DNA from: Pseudomonas sp. P7548 | Lineage (GTDB): Bacteria > Pseudomonadota > Gammaproteobacteria > Pseudomonadales > Pseudomonadaceae | DNA length: 64,000 bases | Direction: 5' to 3' | NCBI RefSeq assembly: GCF_013386585.1 | Contig: NZ_JACARO010000008.1 | Coordinates: 111,200 to 175,199, forward strand | In this document: in pieces, positions 35,332-44,311 of the stretch | How positions within the stretch are numbered: the first letter of the stretch is position 1 | How the letters are laid out: each line of letters starts with the position of its first letter | Position numbers and translations under genes: made by a program | Notes under the pieces: generated by a model | What the model saw: only the letters and a program-made list of their open reading frames with translations | The model's database searches: none | Told to the model about the DNA's origin: nothing

Positions 35332-36006
35332 ATGCGTATCCTTGTGGTTGAGGACGAGCAAAAAACCGCCGCTTACCTGCAACAAGGCCTCAGCGAAAGC
35401 GGCTATGTGGTCGACTGCGCCACCAATGGCATCGACGGCCTGCACCTGGCCGGGCAGCACGCTTACGAACTGGTGATCCTAGACGTCAACCTGCCCGGCA
35501 AGGATGGCTGGCAAGTGCTGGAACAATTGCGCCGCAACGGCACCCAGCGCGTGATGATGCTCACCGCCCGTGGCCGCCTGGACGACAAGATCAAAGGCCT
35601 GGACATGGGCGCCGACGACTACCTGGTCAAGCCCTTCGAATTTCCCGAATTGCTCGCGCGGGTGCGCACCCTGCTGCGGCGCAGCGAACACATCCCGCAG
35701 CCCGAAGTGTTCTGCGTGTCGGACCTGGAACTGGACCCGCGCCGCCACCGCGCCTATCGCGGCACACGGCGCATCGACCTGACCACCAAGGAATTCGCCC
35801 TGCTCCAGGTGTTGATGCGCCAGGCCGGTGAAGTGCTGACCCGCACACAGATCATCTCGCTGGTGTGGGACATGAATTTCGACTGCGACACCAACGTGGT
35901 GGAGGTCTCCATCAGCCGCCTGCGGGCCAAGGTGGACGACCAGAGCGAGGTCAAGCTGATCCACACCATCCGTGGCGTGGGCTACGTGTTGGAGGCGCGC
36001 CCATGA
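35332..36006 (+). CDS. czcR: Heavy-metal response regulator (CzcR/CopR type)
   Basis: A 224-residue OmpR-family regulator. The receiver domain (1-118) has the acidic pocket VVEDE, phospho-acceptor Asp51 in LVILDVNLPGKDGW, and K101-type KPFEFPEL; the C-terminal winged helix (about 130-222) has LTTKEFALLQVLMRQAGEVL and LIHTIRGVGYVLE. ATG 35332 is chosen over the frame start at 35311 because homologues begin MRILVVEDE. It overlaps the kinase gene by 4 bases. The link to zinc, cadmium and cobalt follows from the czcCBA-D genes alongside; a copper role is the alternative, since CopR and CzcR are near-identical in sequence. Confidence 0.9.
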   Translation: MRILVVEDEQKTAAYLQQGLSESGYVVDCATNGIDGLHLAGQHAYELVILDVNLPGKDGWQVLEQLRRNGTQRVMMLTARGRLDDKIKGLDMGADDYLVKPFEFPELLARVRTLLRRSEHIPQPEVFCVSDLELDPRRHRAYRGTRRIDLTTKEFALLQVLMRQAGEVLTRTQIISLVWDMNFDCDTNVVEVSISRLRAKVDDQSEVKLIHTIRGVGYVLEARP

Positions 36007-37385
36007 GGACCGGCAGCCTGTCGATGCGCCTGGGGCTGACCGTGAGCCTGATGGGCGCAGGCCTGGTGTTGCTGTTGGCGACCCTGGCCTACGTGGCGCT
36101 CAGCCACGAGCTGGAAAAACTCGCGCGCAAAGGCCTGGAGAGCAAGATGGAGCAGATTCAGCACAGCCTCGCCCAAGGCCTGGACACCGACGCCATTCGC
36201 GGCCGCCCGCACTCGCTGATGGACCTGGTAATCGGTCATGACAATTTCTACCTGACCATCGTCGCTACCGCGCCGGATGACCGCGTGTTGCTGAGTGTCG
36301 GAGCCAAGCCTCAGCAGCCGTTGCTGACTGACTATGCCCATCGCGACACCCTCGGTTATCTCAATTGGGAAGACAGCTACGGCAACCAAGTCCTGAGTGC
36401 CTCAAGCCTGATGCGCCTGGCCAGTGGCGAACGGGTGCGCGTGGTGCTGTCCCTGGACCGCATGGACGACCAGGCCTTGCTCAGTGCCTACCTGCGCGCC
36501 ACGGTGATCGCCTTGCCGATGCTGCTGATCCTGATCGGCATGGGCGCCTGGTGGTTGGTACAACGTGGGTTGGCGCCGTTGAAGCAATTCAGCCAGGTCG
36601 CGGCCAAGGTCACCACCCAGGACCTGACCCATCGCCTGTCCGTCGACAACTTGCCGCAGGAGCTGGGTGAGCTGGCGCAGGGTTTCAACGTGATGCTCAA
36701 GCGCCTGGACGCCGGGGTGCAGCAGCTCTCGCAATTCTCCGATGACCTCGCCCACGAACTGCGTGCGCCCCTGACCAACCTGATGGGCAAGGCCCAGGTG
36801 ACGCTGTCGCGCCAGCGACCGCCTGAGGAATACAAGGCGGTGCTTGAATCCAACACCGAAGAGCTGGAGCGCCTGGCGCGCATCGTCTCCGACATGCTGT
36901 TCCTGGCCCAGGTCAGCCACCCCGCCGCACGGGCTTCGTTCACCGCCGTGTCACTGGCCGACGAAGCCCACCGGGTGATGGCATTGTTCGCCCTGAGCGC
37001 CGAGGACAAGCAGTTGACCCTGACCTTGAGCGGCGATGCCCAGGTGCAGGGCGACCGCCTGATGATCCAGCGCGCGCTTTCCAACTTGCTGTCCAATGCC
37101 ATTCGCCACACGCCGCAAGGCTCAAACATTTCGCTGTTGGTGGAGGCCTATGGCAACCACGCTTCAGTGTCAGTGAGCAACCCGGGCCCGGGGATTGAAG
37201 CGCAACATTTGCCTCACCTGTTCGAGCGCTTCTACCGTGTCGACAGCAGCCGTGCACGCACCGAAGGCGGCACCGGTCTGGGACTGGCCATCGTGCGTTC
37301 GATCATGAGCCTGCATCAGGGCCAGGCTGATGTGCGCAGCCTGCCTGGAGGCTTCACGTTGTTCCGGCTGATCTTCCCCCTATAA
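36003..37385 (+). CDS. czcS: Heavy-metal sensor histidine kinase (CzcS/CopS type)
   Basis: A 460-residue membrane kinase: TM1 (about 10-32, LGLTVSLMGAGLVLLLATLA), a periplasmic sensor domain (about 35-165) and TM2 (about 167-188), HAMP (about 189-240), H-box FSDDLAHELRAPLTNLMGKA with the phospho-His (about 249-268), and the ATPase with N-box LSNLLSNAIRHTPQG and GGTGLGLAIVRSIM. ATG 36003 overlaps the czcR stop. The periplasmic part would sense metal ions. It runs towards czcA, with a REP pair between. Confidence 0.93.
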   Translation: MRTGSLSMRLGLTVSLMGAGLVLLLATLAYVALSHELEKLARKGLESKMEQIQHSLAQGLDTDAIRGRPHSLMDLVIGHDNFYLTIVATAPDDRVLLSVGAKPQQPLLTDYAHRDTLGYLNWEDSYGNQVLSASSLMRLASGERVRVVLSLDRMDDQALLSAYLRATVIALPMLLILIGMGAWWLVQRGLAPLKQFSQVAAKVTTQDLTHRLSVDNLPQELGELAQGFNVMLKRLDAGVQQLSQFSDDLAHELRAPLTNLMGKAQVTLSRQRPPEEYKAVLESNTEELERLARIVSDMLFLAQVSHPAARASFTAVSLADEAHRVMALFALSAEDKQLTLTLSGDAQVQGDRLMIQRALSNLLSNAIRHTPQGSNISLLVEAYGNHASVSVSNPGPGIEAQHLPHLFERFYRVDSSRARTEGGTGLGLAIVRSIMSLHQGQADVRSLPGGFTLFRLIFPL

Positions 37386-37410
37386 ATCAGCATCTTCTGT
37401 TGTGCTTCGG

Positions 37411-37495
37411 GTGGGAGCTGGCTTGCCTGCGATAGCATCACCGCACTGCAACGGAGACACCGAGGTGCCTGCATCGCAGGCAAGCCAGCTCCCTC
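37411..37495. repeat. REP-type inverted repeat pair
   Basis: Perfect 21-bp inverted arms (37413-37433 and 37473-37493; core GGGAGCTGGCTTGCCTGCGA) around about 40 bp, in the convergent gap between czcS and czcA. Confidence 0.9.
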
Positions 37496-37513
37496 ATTTT
37501 GTCCACAGTGTTT

Positions 37514-40500
37514 TCATGACTCCTCTTTGCGATGGGCCCATTGGTAGAGGGCCGGCAGCACCAGCAAGGTCAGCAAGGTGGAAGAGATGATGCCGCCGAT
37601 CACCACCGTCGCCAGCGGGCGCTGCACTTCGGCGCCGGTGCCAGTGGCCAGCGCCATGGGGATGAACCCGAGGGACGCCACCAGTGCCGTCATCAGCACC
37701 GGGCGCAAGCGTGTCAACGCCCCTTCATGGATCGCCGCCGACAATGAACGCCCTTCCTCGCGCAGGTTGCGGATAAACGCAATCATCACCAGCCCGTTGA
37801 GCACCGCCACGCCGGACAACGCGATAAACCCCACCCCCGCCGAGATCGACAGCGGAATGTCCCGCAGCCACAGCGCCATGACACCACCGGTTAACGCGAA
37901 CGGAATGCCGGTGAACACCAGCAACCCATCCTTGAGGTTGTTGAACATCATGAACAGCAACCCGAACACCAGCAGCAAGGCCACCGGCACCACAATGCGC
38001 AAACGCTCGGACGCTTCTTTCAACTGTTCGAACTGGCCGCCCCAGGTGGTCCAGTAACCGGCCGGCACGTTAACTTGCGCGGTAATGGCCGCCTCGGCCT
38101 CCTCGACAAACGAGCCGATGTCACGCCCACGCACGTTGGCGCTGACGATCACCAGGCGCTTGCCGTTCTCGCGGCTGATCTGGTTGGGGCCAAGCACCAG
38201 GTCCAGGCTGGCCACCTGGGACAACGCAATAAACCCCAATTGCCCCGAGGCATTGCCGGCCAACGCCGGTACCGGGATCAACAACCGCGACAAACCATCG
38301 ATGTCGGTGCGCAACGCGTCGGACAAACGCACGACCATGTCGAATCGGCGGTCGCCTTCGTACAGCGTGCCGGCCTGGCGCCCACCGACGGCGACGGCAA
38401 TGGTGTCCTGCACATCGCCCACATTCAGGCCAAAACGCGCGGCCTTGTCGCGGTCGATATTGATGGTCAGCACCGGCAAGCCGGACGTCTGCTCCACCTT
38501 CACTTCCGAGGCGCCATTGAGGGTTTGCAAGGTCTCGGCGATCTCGGCAGCCGTCTTGTTCAGCACCGCCATGTCATCACCAAATACCTTCACCGCCACA
38601 TCGCTGCGCACCCCGGAAATCAGCTCGTTGAAGCGCAACTGGATCGGCTGCGACAGTTCATACGCACTGCCTGGCACAATCGCACTGGCCCGTTGGATAT
38701 CGGCGATCAGGGCTTCGCGGGACTTTTTCGGGTCCGGCCATTGGTCCTTCGGCTTGAGCATCACGTAGCTGTCGGAAATGTTCGGCGGCATGGGGTCCGA
38801 GGCGATTTCCGCCGTGCCGGTGCGCGCAAACACCCGCTCGATTTCCGGCACCTGGGCCATCAAGGTTTTTTCCAGTTGCTGCTGCATCTGCACCGATTGC
38901 GTGAGGCTGGTGCCGGGTACGCGCAGGGCTTGCTGGGCGAAGTCGCCTTCGCTGAGGCTGGGGATAAACTCGCTGCCCATGCGACTGGCGACCCAGCCCG
39001 AACCCACGATGGTCAACACCGCCAACCCGAACACCAGCGGACGGCGCGCCATCACCCAGTCGAGCACCGGCGCATAGGTGCGACGTGCGGTGCGCATCAC
39101 CCCGTTGTCTTCTTCCTTGACCTTGCCGGTGACGAACAGCGCAATGGCCGCCGGCACGAAGGTCACCGACAAGATCATCGCGCCGAACAAGGCGATCACC
39201 ACGGTGAACGCCATCGGGTGAAACATCTTCCCGGCCACGCCGGTGAGGGCGAAGATCGGCAGGTACACCACCATGATGATCAGTTGCCCGAAGATCAGCG
39301 CACGCCGCGCTTCCTTGGCGGCCGCGAACACTTCGTGCAGGCGTTCGCTGCGCGTCAGCAAGCGCCCGTGACGTTCTTGCGCATGGGCCAGGCGGCGAAT
39401 GGCGTTTTCGACAATCACCACCGCGCCGTCGACGATGATGCCGAAGTCCAGCGCGCCCAGGCTCATCAAGTTGGCGCTGACTTTGTTGGTGAACATCCCG
39501 GTAAAGGTGAACAGCATCGCCAGCGGAATCACCATCGCGGTGATCAGTGCCGCACGAATGTTGCCCAGGAACAGGAACAGCACAGCCACCACCAGCAGCG
39601 CGCCTTCGAAGAGGTTTTTCTTCACGGTGGCGATGGCTTTCTCCACCAGGTGGGTGCGGTCGTACACGGTGACCGCCACCACGCCTTCAGGCAGCGAACG
39701 GTTGACCTCCTCAAGTTTTTTCGCCACCGCCTGGGACACCGTGCGGCTGTTTTCGCCGATCAGCATGAACACCGTGCCCAGCACCACTTCCCGGCCGTTT
39801 TCGGTGGCCGCCCCTGTGCGCAACTCACGGCCGATGTCGACCTGTGCCACATTACGCACACGAATCGGCGTGCCGTCCGAGGTGGTGATCACGATATTGG
39901 CAATGTCGTCGACGGACGCCACCTGGCCCGGTGCCCGAATCAACAACTGCTCGCCGCTGCGCTCGATATACCCGGCGCCGACGTTGGCGTTGTTACGCTC
40001 CAGCGCCGTGACCAGATCGCCCAAGGTCAGGTTGTAGGCCGCCAGGCGCTTGGGGTCGGGGGCGATCTGATACTCCTTGGCGAAACCGCCGATGGTATTG
40101 ATCTCGGCCACGCCCGGCACGTTGCGCAGTTGCGGCTTGATGATCCAGTCCTGGATCACCCGCAGGTCAGTCGGGGTGTAGGGCGTGCCGTCGTCCTTGA
40201 GCGCGCCCTCCTTGGCCTCCACCGTCCACAGGAAAATTTCACCGAGGCCTGTAGAAACCGGCCCCATGGCGGTTTCGATACCGTTGGGCAACTGCTCGCG
40301 GGCCACTTGCAGGCGCTCGTTGACCAACTGGCGGGCGAAGAACAGGTCGGTGCCGTCTTTGAAAATCACCGTAACCTGGGACAGCCCGGAGCGCGACAGC
40401 GAACGGGTCTGCTGCAAGCCCGGCAGCCCGGCCATGGCGGTTTCGATGGGAAAGGTGATGCGCTGTTCGGTTTCCAGCGGCGAGTAACCGGCCGCTGCGG

Positions 40501-40651
40501 AGTTGATCTGCACCTGCACGTTGGTGATGTCGGGCACCGCGTCGATAGGCAACTTCTGATAGCTGGCGATGCCGACACCGGCCATCAATAGCACCGCCAG
40601 CAGCACGATGATGCGCTGCTCGATGGCAAATTGGATAAGGCGTTCAAACAT
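37514..40651 (-). CDS. czcA: CzcA, heavy-metal RND efflux pump
   Basis: The 1045-residue inner-membrane proton/metal antiporter of a tripartite CzcCBA system. Twelve membrane helices and two large periplasmic loops are evident. Helix 4 carries DFGIIVDGAVVIVEN (about 403-417), matching the signature DFGxxxDGAxxxVEN given for HME-RND pumps exporting divalent zinc, cobalt and cadmium rather than the monovalent copper/silver class. N-terminal marks are PIDAVPDITNVQVQI and GYSPLETEQRITFPIE. It is the last gene of czcC-B-A, 18 bp after czcB. Confidence 0.96.
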   Translation of the reverse strand: MFERLIQFAIEQRIIVLLAVLLMAGVGIASYQKLPIDAVPDITNVQVQINSAAAGYSPLETEQRITFPIETAMAGLPGLQQTRSLSRSGLSQVTVIFKDGTDLFFARQLVNERLQVAREQLPNGIETAMGPVSTGLGEIFLWTVEAKEGALKDDGTPYTPTDLRVIQDWIIKPQLRNVPGVAEINTIGGFAKEYQIAPDPKRLAAYNLTLGDLVTALERNNANVGAGYIERSGEQLLIRAPGQVASVDDIANIVITTSDGTPIRVRNVAQVDIGRELRTGAATENGREVVLGTVFMLIGENSRTVSQAVAKKLEEVNRSLPEGVVAVTVYDRTHLVEKAIATVKKNLFEGALLVVAVLFLFLGNIRAALITAMVIPLAMLFTFTGMFTNKVSANLMSLGALDFGIIVDGAVVIVENAIRRLAHAQERHGRLLTRSERLHEVFAAAKEARRALIFGQLIIMVVYLPIFALTGVAGKMFHPMAFTVVIALFGAMILSVTFVPAAIALFVTGKVKEEDNGVMRTARRTYAPVLDWVMARRPLVFGLAVLTIVGSGWVASRMGSEFIPSLSEGDFAQQALRVPGTSLTQSVQMQQQLEKTLMAQVPEIERVFARTGTAEIASDPMPPNISDSYVMLKPKDQWPDPKKSREALIADIQRASAIVPGSAYELSQPIQLRFNELISGVRSDVAVKVFGDDMAVLNKTAAEIAETLQTLNGASEVKVEQTSGLPVLTINIDRDKAARFGLNVGDVQDTIAVAVGGRQAGTLYEGDRRFDMVVRLSDALRTDIDGLSRLLIPVPALAGNASGQLGFIALSQVASLDLVLGPNQISRENGKRLVIVSANVRGRDIGSFVEEAEAAITAQVNVPAGYWTTWGGQFEQLKEASERLRIVVPVALLLVFGLLFMMFNNLKDGLLVFTGIPFALTGGVMALWLRDIPLSISAGVGFIALSGVAVLNGLVMIAFIRNLREEGRSLSAAIHEGALTRLRPVLMTALVASLGFIPMALATGTGAEVQRPLATVVIGGIISSTLLTLLVLPALYQWAHRKEES

Positions 40652-40669
40652 GGGGAATCACTCGCAGGA

Positions 40670-41776
40670 TCAATGGGCGTGTTCGGCCGAGCCTTTGCCC
40701 AGTTCGGACTTGAGGATGAAGCTGCCGACCGTGGCCACCTGTGTCCCGGCGTCGAGGCCCTGGCGCACTTCGACGTAACCGTTTTCGCTGACGCCTAGTT
40801 CCAGATGGCGGGTGATAAAACCGTCCGGGGTGCGCACGAACACCGAGGGTTTGTCCTCGACGGTCTGGATCGCGGCCTGCGGCACGGTGACTTTGGCCTG
40901 GTAGGTGTCGGTGGCCACTTGTACCGACACAAACAGGCCGGGGCGCCAGGCGTCATCGGGGTTGGGCACGGTCACGCGCACGGTGGCGGTGCGGGTTTGC
41001 TCACCGAGCAGGTTGCCGACATAGGCCACGGTGCCTTGCACCTCGGTGCCCATTTCCGTGGAGCTGACGGTCACCGGTTTGCCGACACGCACCTTGTTCA
41101 AGTCCTTGGGAAACACACCGAAGGTGACCCACACCTGAGACAGGTCCGAGAGGGTAAAGGCGTTGCTGGTTTCGCTGACCACCTCGCCCACGCCCAGGTG
41201 TTTTTCCACCACGGTGCCGGCGAACGGCGCACGCAATTCATAGCGATTGCCGCCCACCAACACCGCGCTGCCGCTGAGGGCGTTCATCTTCTGGCGCGCA
41301 TTGTTCAGGGCGATTTCGGCTTCCTGCTGGGCCTGGCGCGCCAGCAGGTAATCCTGCTCGGCGGAGATTTTGTCCTGCCACAACTGACGCTCACGCTGCA
41401 AGGTGGTGCGGGCCAGTTCGACCCGACGTTCGCTGGCCGCCAACTCGCTGCGTTGGTCGGAAATCTGCTGGCTGGCGATCACTGCCAGCACCTCGCCCTT
41501 CTTTACCGACTGGCCAAGATTGACCTTCACCGACTCCACCACGCCCGCCGCACGGGGCACGATGTGCGAGGTACGGTCTTCGTCGAAACGCACTTCGCCG
41601 GGCAGCGTGAGCATCGTGCTGATCGCACGGGGCTGCGCCTGAGCAAGCTGAATGCCGGCCGCCTGGATCTGCTGTTCGGTGAGTTCAAGTGCGCCTTCTT
41701 CTTCGTCGGCCTTGGCAAAACCGGACAGCATCAGGCCGAGGGCGACGGCAAGCGCCACGCCATGTTTAGGGTTCAT
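40670..41776 (-). CDS. czcB: CzcB, periplasmic adaptor of the metal pump
   Basis: A 368-residue membrane-fusion protein: signal GVALAVALGLMLSGFAKA, a barrel-sandwich/lipoyl part (about 70-95 and 175-195), a helical hairpin rich in Arg/Glu/Gln (about 95-165, SERRVELARTTLQRERQLWQ) and beta-barrel plus membrane-proximal domains to the end. It bridges CzcA with the outer-membrane factor CzcC. It lacks the long His-rich tail of the C. metallidurans protein but ends AEHAH. Confidence 0.95.
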   Translation of the reverse strand: MNPKHGVALAVALGLMLSGFAKADEEEGALELTEQQIQAAGIQLAQAQPRAISTMLTLPGEVRFDEDRTSHIVPRAAGVVESVKVNLGQSVKKGEVLAVIASQQISDQRSELAASERRVELARTTLQRERQLWQDKISAEQDYLLARQAQQEAEIALNNARQKMNALSGSAVLVGGNRYELRAPFAGTVVEKHLGVGEVVSETSNAFTLSDLSQVWVTFGVFPKDLNKVRVGKPVTVSSTEMGTEVQGTVAYVGNLLGEQTRTATVRVTVPNPDDAWRPGLFVSVQVATDTYQAKVTVPQAAIQTVEDKPSVFVRTPDGFITRHLELGVSENGYVEVRQGLDAGTQVATVGSFILKSELGKGSAEHAH

Positions 41777-41792
41777 AGAGGACTCCAGAAAA

Positions 41793-43013
41793 TCAAAACC
41801 GGGCGAGGTCGCCGTAGATTCGTTCGATGCGCACCCAGGCGTCGGTGGCCTGGGCGGTGGCCGCGAGGTATTGGGTGCGGGCTGCGATCAAGGTGCGCTG
41901 GGCGTCGAGCACGTCGAGGAAGTTGAACTTGCCCATCTCGAAGCCACGGGTGGCACTGTCCACCGCACGTTGCGCGGCGGGCAGGATCTGCTGGTTGAAC
42001 GCACGCACTTCAGTGTTCGCGGTTTGCCACAGGTCCAGGGCCTGGCGGGTTTCGGTGCGCAGGCGAAGCTCGATGGCGTTGCGCAGGTCGCGGGCCTGGT
42101 CGGCACGACGGCTCGCCGCGAGTACGCTGCCCTGGTTGCGGTTGAACAACGGAATGGGCATCGACACGCCGATCAGGTTCACCCGCTCGCGCACACTGGC
42201 GTCGTATTGGCTACCGATGGACAGGTCGAGGTCAGGAATGCGCTGGGCTTTTTCCAGGCCGACGCTGGCTTCGCTTTGCACGATCTGCAGTTCGGCCAGG
42301 CGCAGTTCGGTGGTGTGTTCCAGGCGTGCCAGCAACTGGGCCGAGGCGGGCAACTGCGGTGCCACTTGGGTGGGCGCCGCAACAGCCTGGAAGTCGATGG
42401 CGGCGCTGCCGGTGCTGGCGGCCAGGCGACGATAGGCGTCGGAGAGACCGACCTCGGCGCGGTTCAGCTCCAGGCGTATTTCCGACAGTTGCACCTGAGC
42501 GCGGGTGGCTTCCACCGGCGACGATTTGCCTGCTGTCACACGCCCATTGGCGACCACCAGGCCGCGCTCGGCCAGGGCCAGCGAGCGCTGCGCCAGATCA
42601 AGGCGCTTCTGGGCGCGCAGGGCGCTGTAATAGCTGTCGATCACCTCGGCGCGCAGGCCGTTGCGCCGCTGCTCCAGGGTCAGCGCCGCCGCGTCCTGGG
42701 CCCGCGTCGCCACGTCGATACGCGCGCCACGCTTGCCGCCCAGTTCCAGGGTCTGGCTGAGCTTGAGGGTGGTGGTGCGGGTGTCGCGGCGGGTGTCTTC
42801 GGCATCCAGCGAAACCACCGGGTTGGGGATCAACCCCGCTTGCTGGCGACCGCCCCTGGCGATGTCGATTTCCCATTGCGCAGCCGCCAGGTCCGGGTTG
42901 TTGGCGAAGGCGGTTTGCAGGGCCGAGTCGAGGGTGAGGGTTTGTGCTTGGACGGCACTGGCGGCTGCCCATAAGGCCGCCGCCCCCAACAGTGTTCTAA
43001 GCAAAAGTGCCAT
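41793..43013 (-). CDS. czcC: CzcC, outer-membrane factor of the metal pump
   Basis: A 406-residue TolC-family protein with signal LLRTLLGAAALWAAASAVQA and two repeats of long helices with strands (about 30-220 and 230-400; typical ANNPDLAAAQWEIDIARG and NAIELRLRTETRQALDLWQT). First gene of the czcCBA unit, with 99 bp between it and the czcD stop; ATTACA at 43101-43106 lies there and may be part of its promoter control. Confidence 0.94.
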   Translation of the reverse strand: MALLLRTLLGAAALWAAASAVQAQTLTLDSALQTAFANNPDLAAAQWEIDIARGGRQQAGLIPNPVVSLDAEDTRRDTRTTTLKLSQTLELGGKRGARIDVATRAQDAAALTLEQRRNGLRAEVIDSYYSALRAQKRLDLAQRSLALAERGLVVANGRVTAGKSSPVEATRAQVQLSEIRLELNRAEVGLSDAYRRLAASTGSAAIDFQAVAAPTQVAPQLPASAQLLARLEHTTELRLAELQIVQSEASVGLEKAQRIPDLDLSIGSQYDASVRERVNLIGVSMPIPLFNRNQGSVLAASRRADQARDLRNAIELRLRTETRQALDLWQTANTEVRAFNQQILPAAQRAVDSATRGFEMGKFNFLDVLDAQRTLIAARTQYLAATAQATDAWVRIERIYGDLARF

Positions 43014-43112
43014 AACGAGAGTTCCACGCCCATGAAATTGCTGAGGTTTCCCAGCGGGGGCACTGTAGCGTTCGGCACTTATCGCGGCGGTGGAGGAAAG
43101 ATTACAAATCCG

Positions 43113-44018
43113 TCAGGCATGCACCTCGTCATGCTCATCGTGCTGGAACCCTTCGCCCTCGACCTGAATGGTGGCGTGGGAAATATCGAATTGTTCGTGC
43201 AGCAACTCCGTCACTCGACTGAGGATCTGTTGCTCGGAGCCTTGGGACGCATCGGCGACCAGGTGCGTGCTCAGCACATTCTTGCCGCTGGTCAGGGCCC
43301 AGATGTGCAAGTCGTGCACGTCCTTGACCCCCGGCACACTGCGAATGCGCTGCTCGACCTGATCGATATCCACGCCATCGGGCACACCCTGCAGCAGCAC
43401 GTTCATGCTTTCCTTGAGCAACGTCCAGGTGCGTGGCAGCACCCAGAAACCAATGGCCGCCGCCACCAGAGAATCGACCCAGCCCCAACCGGTGAGCATG
43501 ATCACCACCGCCGCGATGATCACGCCGATGGAGCCGAGCATGTCGCTCCACACCTCCAGGTAGGCGCCCTTGACGTTGAGGCTCTCGCCACTGGCAGCGC
43601 TGAGCAGGCGCATGGAGATCAGGTTGACGATCAGCCCCAGCACCGCAATCACCAGCATGCCGGTGGACTGGATCTCAGCCGGCGCCTGCAGCCGCTGGTA
43701 GGCCTCATACAGGATGTAGAACGCCACGGCGAACAGCAGCAACGCATTGAACGCCGCCGCCAGGATCTCGAAGCGCGCATAGCCGAAGGTGCGCTTGCGG
43801 TCGGCCGGGCGCTTGGCGACCTGAATGGCCACCAGGGAAATCGCCAGGGCCAGGGCGTCGGTCATCATGTGCGCCGCGTCGGACAACAGCGCCAGGCTGC
43901 CGGTGACGAAGGCACCGATCACTTCAGCGATCATGAAGCTGCCCGTCAGGCACAGGGCCATCCATAACTTGCGCTCGTGGCCGGCGCGTACCTGGGCGTG
44001 GTTGTGTCCTGCGCTCAT
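43113..44018 (-). CDS. czcD: CzcD-like cation diffusion facilitator
   Basis: A 301-residue zinc/cobalt/cadmium-proton antiporter with six membrane helices. The N terminus is His-rich (GHNHAQVRAGHERK). Metal-site helices are visible: LLSDAAHMMTDALALAISLV (helix 2, about 47-66) and the helix 5 region MLGSIGVIIAAVVIMLTGWG then DSLVAAAIGFWVL; a C-terminal cytoplasmic metal-sensing domain follows (about 215-295) ending in a His/Asp/Glu-rich tail (HDEHDEVHA). Same strand as czcCBA and upstream of it. Confidence 0.93.
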   Translation of the reverse strand: MSAGHNHAQVRAGHERKLWMALCLTGSFMIAEVIGAFVTGSLALLSDAAHMMTDALALAISLVAIQVAKRPADRKRTFGYARFEILAAAFNALLLFAVAFYILYEAYQRLQAPAEIQSTGMLVIAVLGLIVNLISMRLLSAASGESLNVKGAYLEVWSDMLGSIGVIIAAVVIMLTGWGWVDSLVAAAIGFWVLPRTWTLLKESMNVLLQGVPDGVDIDQVEQRIRSVPGVKDVHDLHIWALTSGKNVLSTHLVADASQGSEQQILSRVTELLHEQFDISHATIQVEGEGFQHDEHDEVHA

Positions 44019-44041
44019 GAAACGGTACTCCTGATTCGTTA

Positions 44042-44126
44042 TGTAGGCGCCGGCTTGCCGGCGATAACGGTTTTGGGGATTGCGTCGACCTTGCGGGCGG
44101 CATCGCCGGCAAGCCGGCTCCTACAA
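44042..44126. repeat. REP-type inverted repeat pair
   Basis: Arms GTAGGCGCCGGCTTGCCGGC (44043-44062) and the reverse complement type at 44102-44125 around about 38 bp. This is the GTAGGAGCCGGCTTGCCGGCGAT subtype, in the gap between czcD and gntP starts. Confidence 0.87.
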
Positions 44127-44311
44127 AGATAGAGTCCTGACGCCCAAAAGTGGCATGCCTTGCGGATTTGTCATCCGGCCGCCAGTCCGGCGTTATTTTT
44201 GCCGCACCAAAATCGCACACGGGCGCTCTGCCACGGTTCTATCAGGTATGCTTTTCGTGCAGGAAACAAAAAGAAACAAATTAGCCAACCTGTTCGATAA
44301 GGAGTCCCGTT

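Noticed and set aside
38075..40591. 838-residue open frame opposite czcA
   Set aside because: It is the mirror of a GC-rich gene; composition is His/Gln/Arg/Gly-rich without domains, and czcA on the other strand is beyond doubt. The same holds for long mirror frames at 4782-6005, 40805-41926, 48636-50375, 58934-60154 and 60865-62046.
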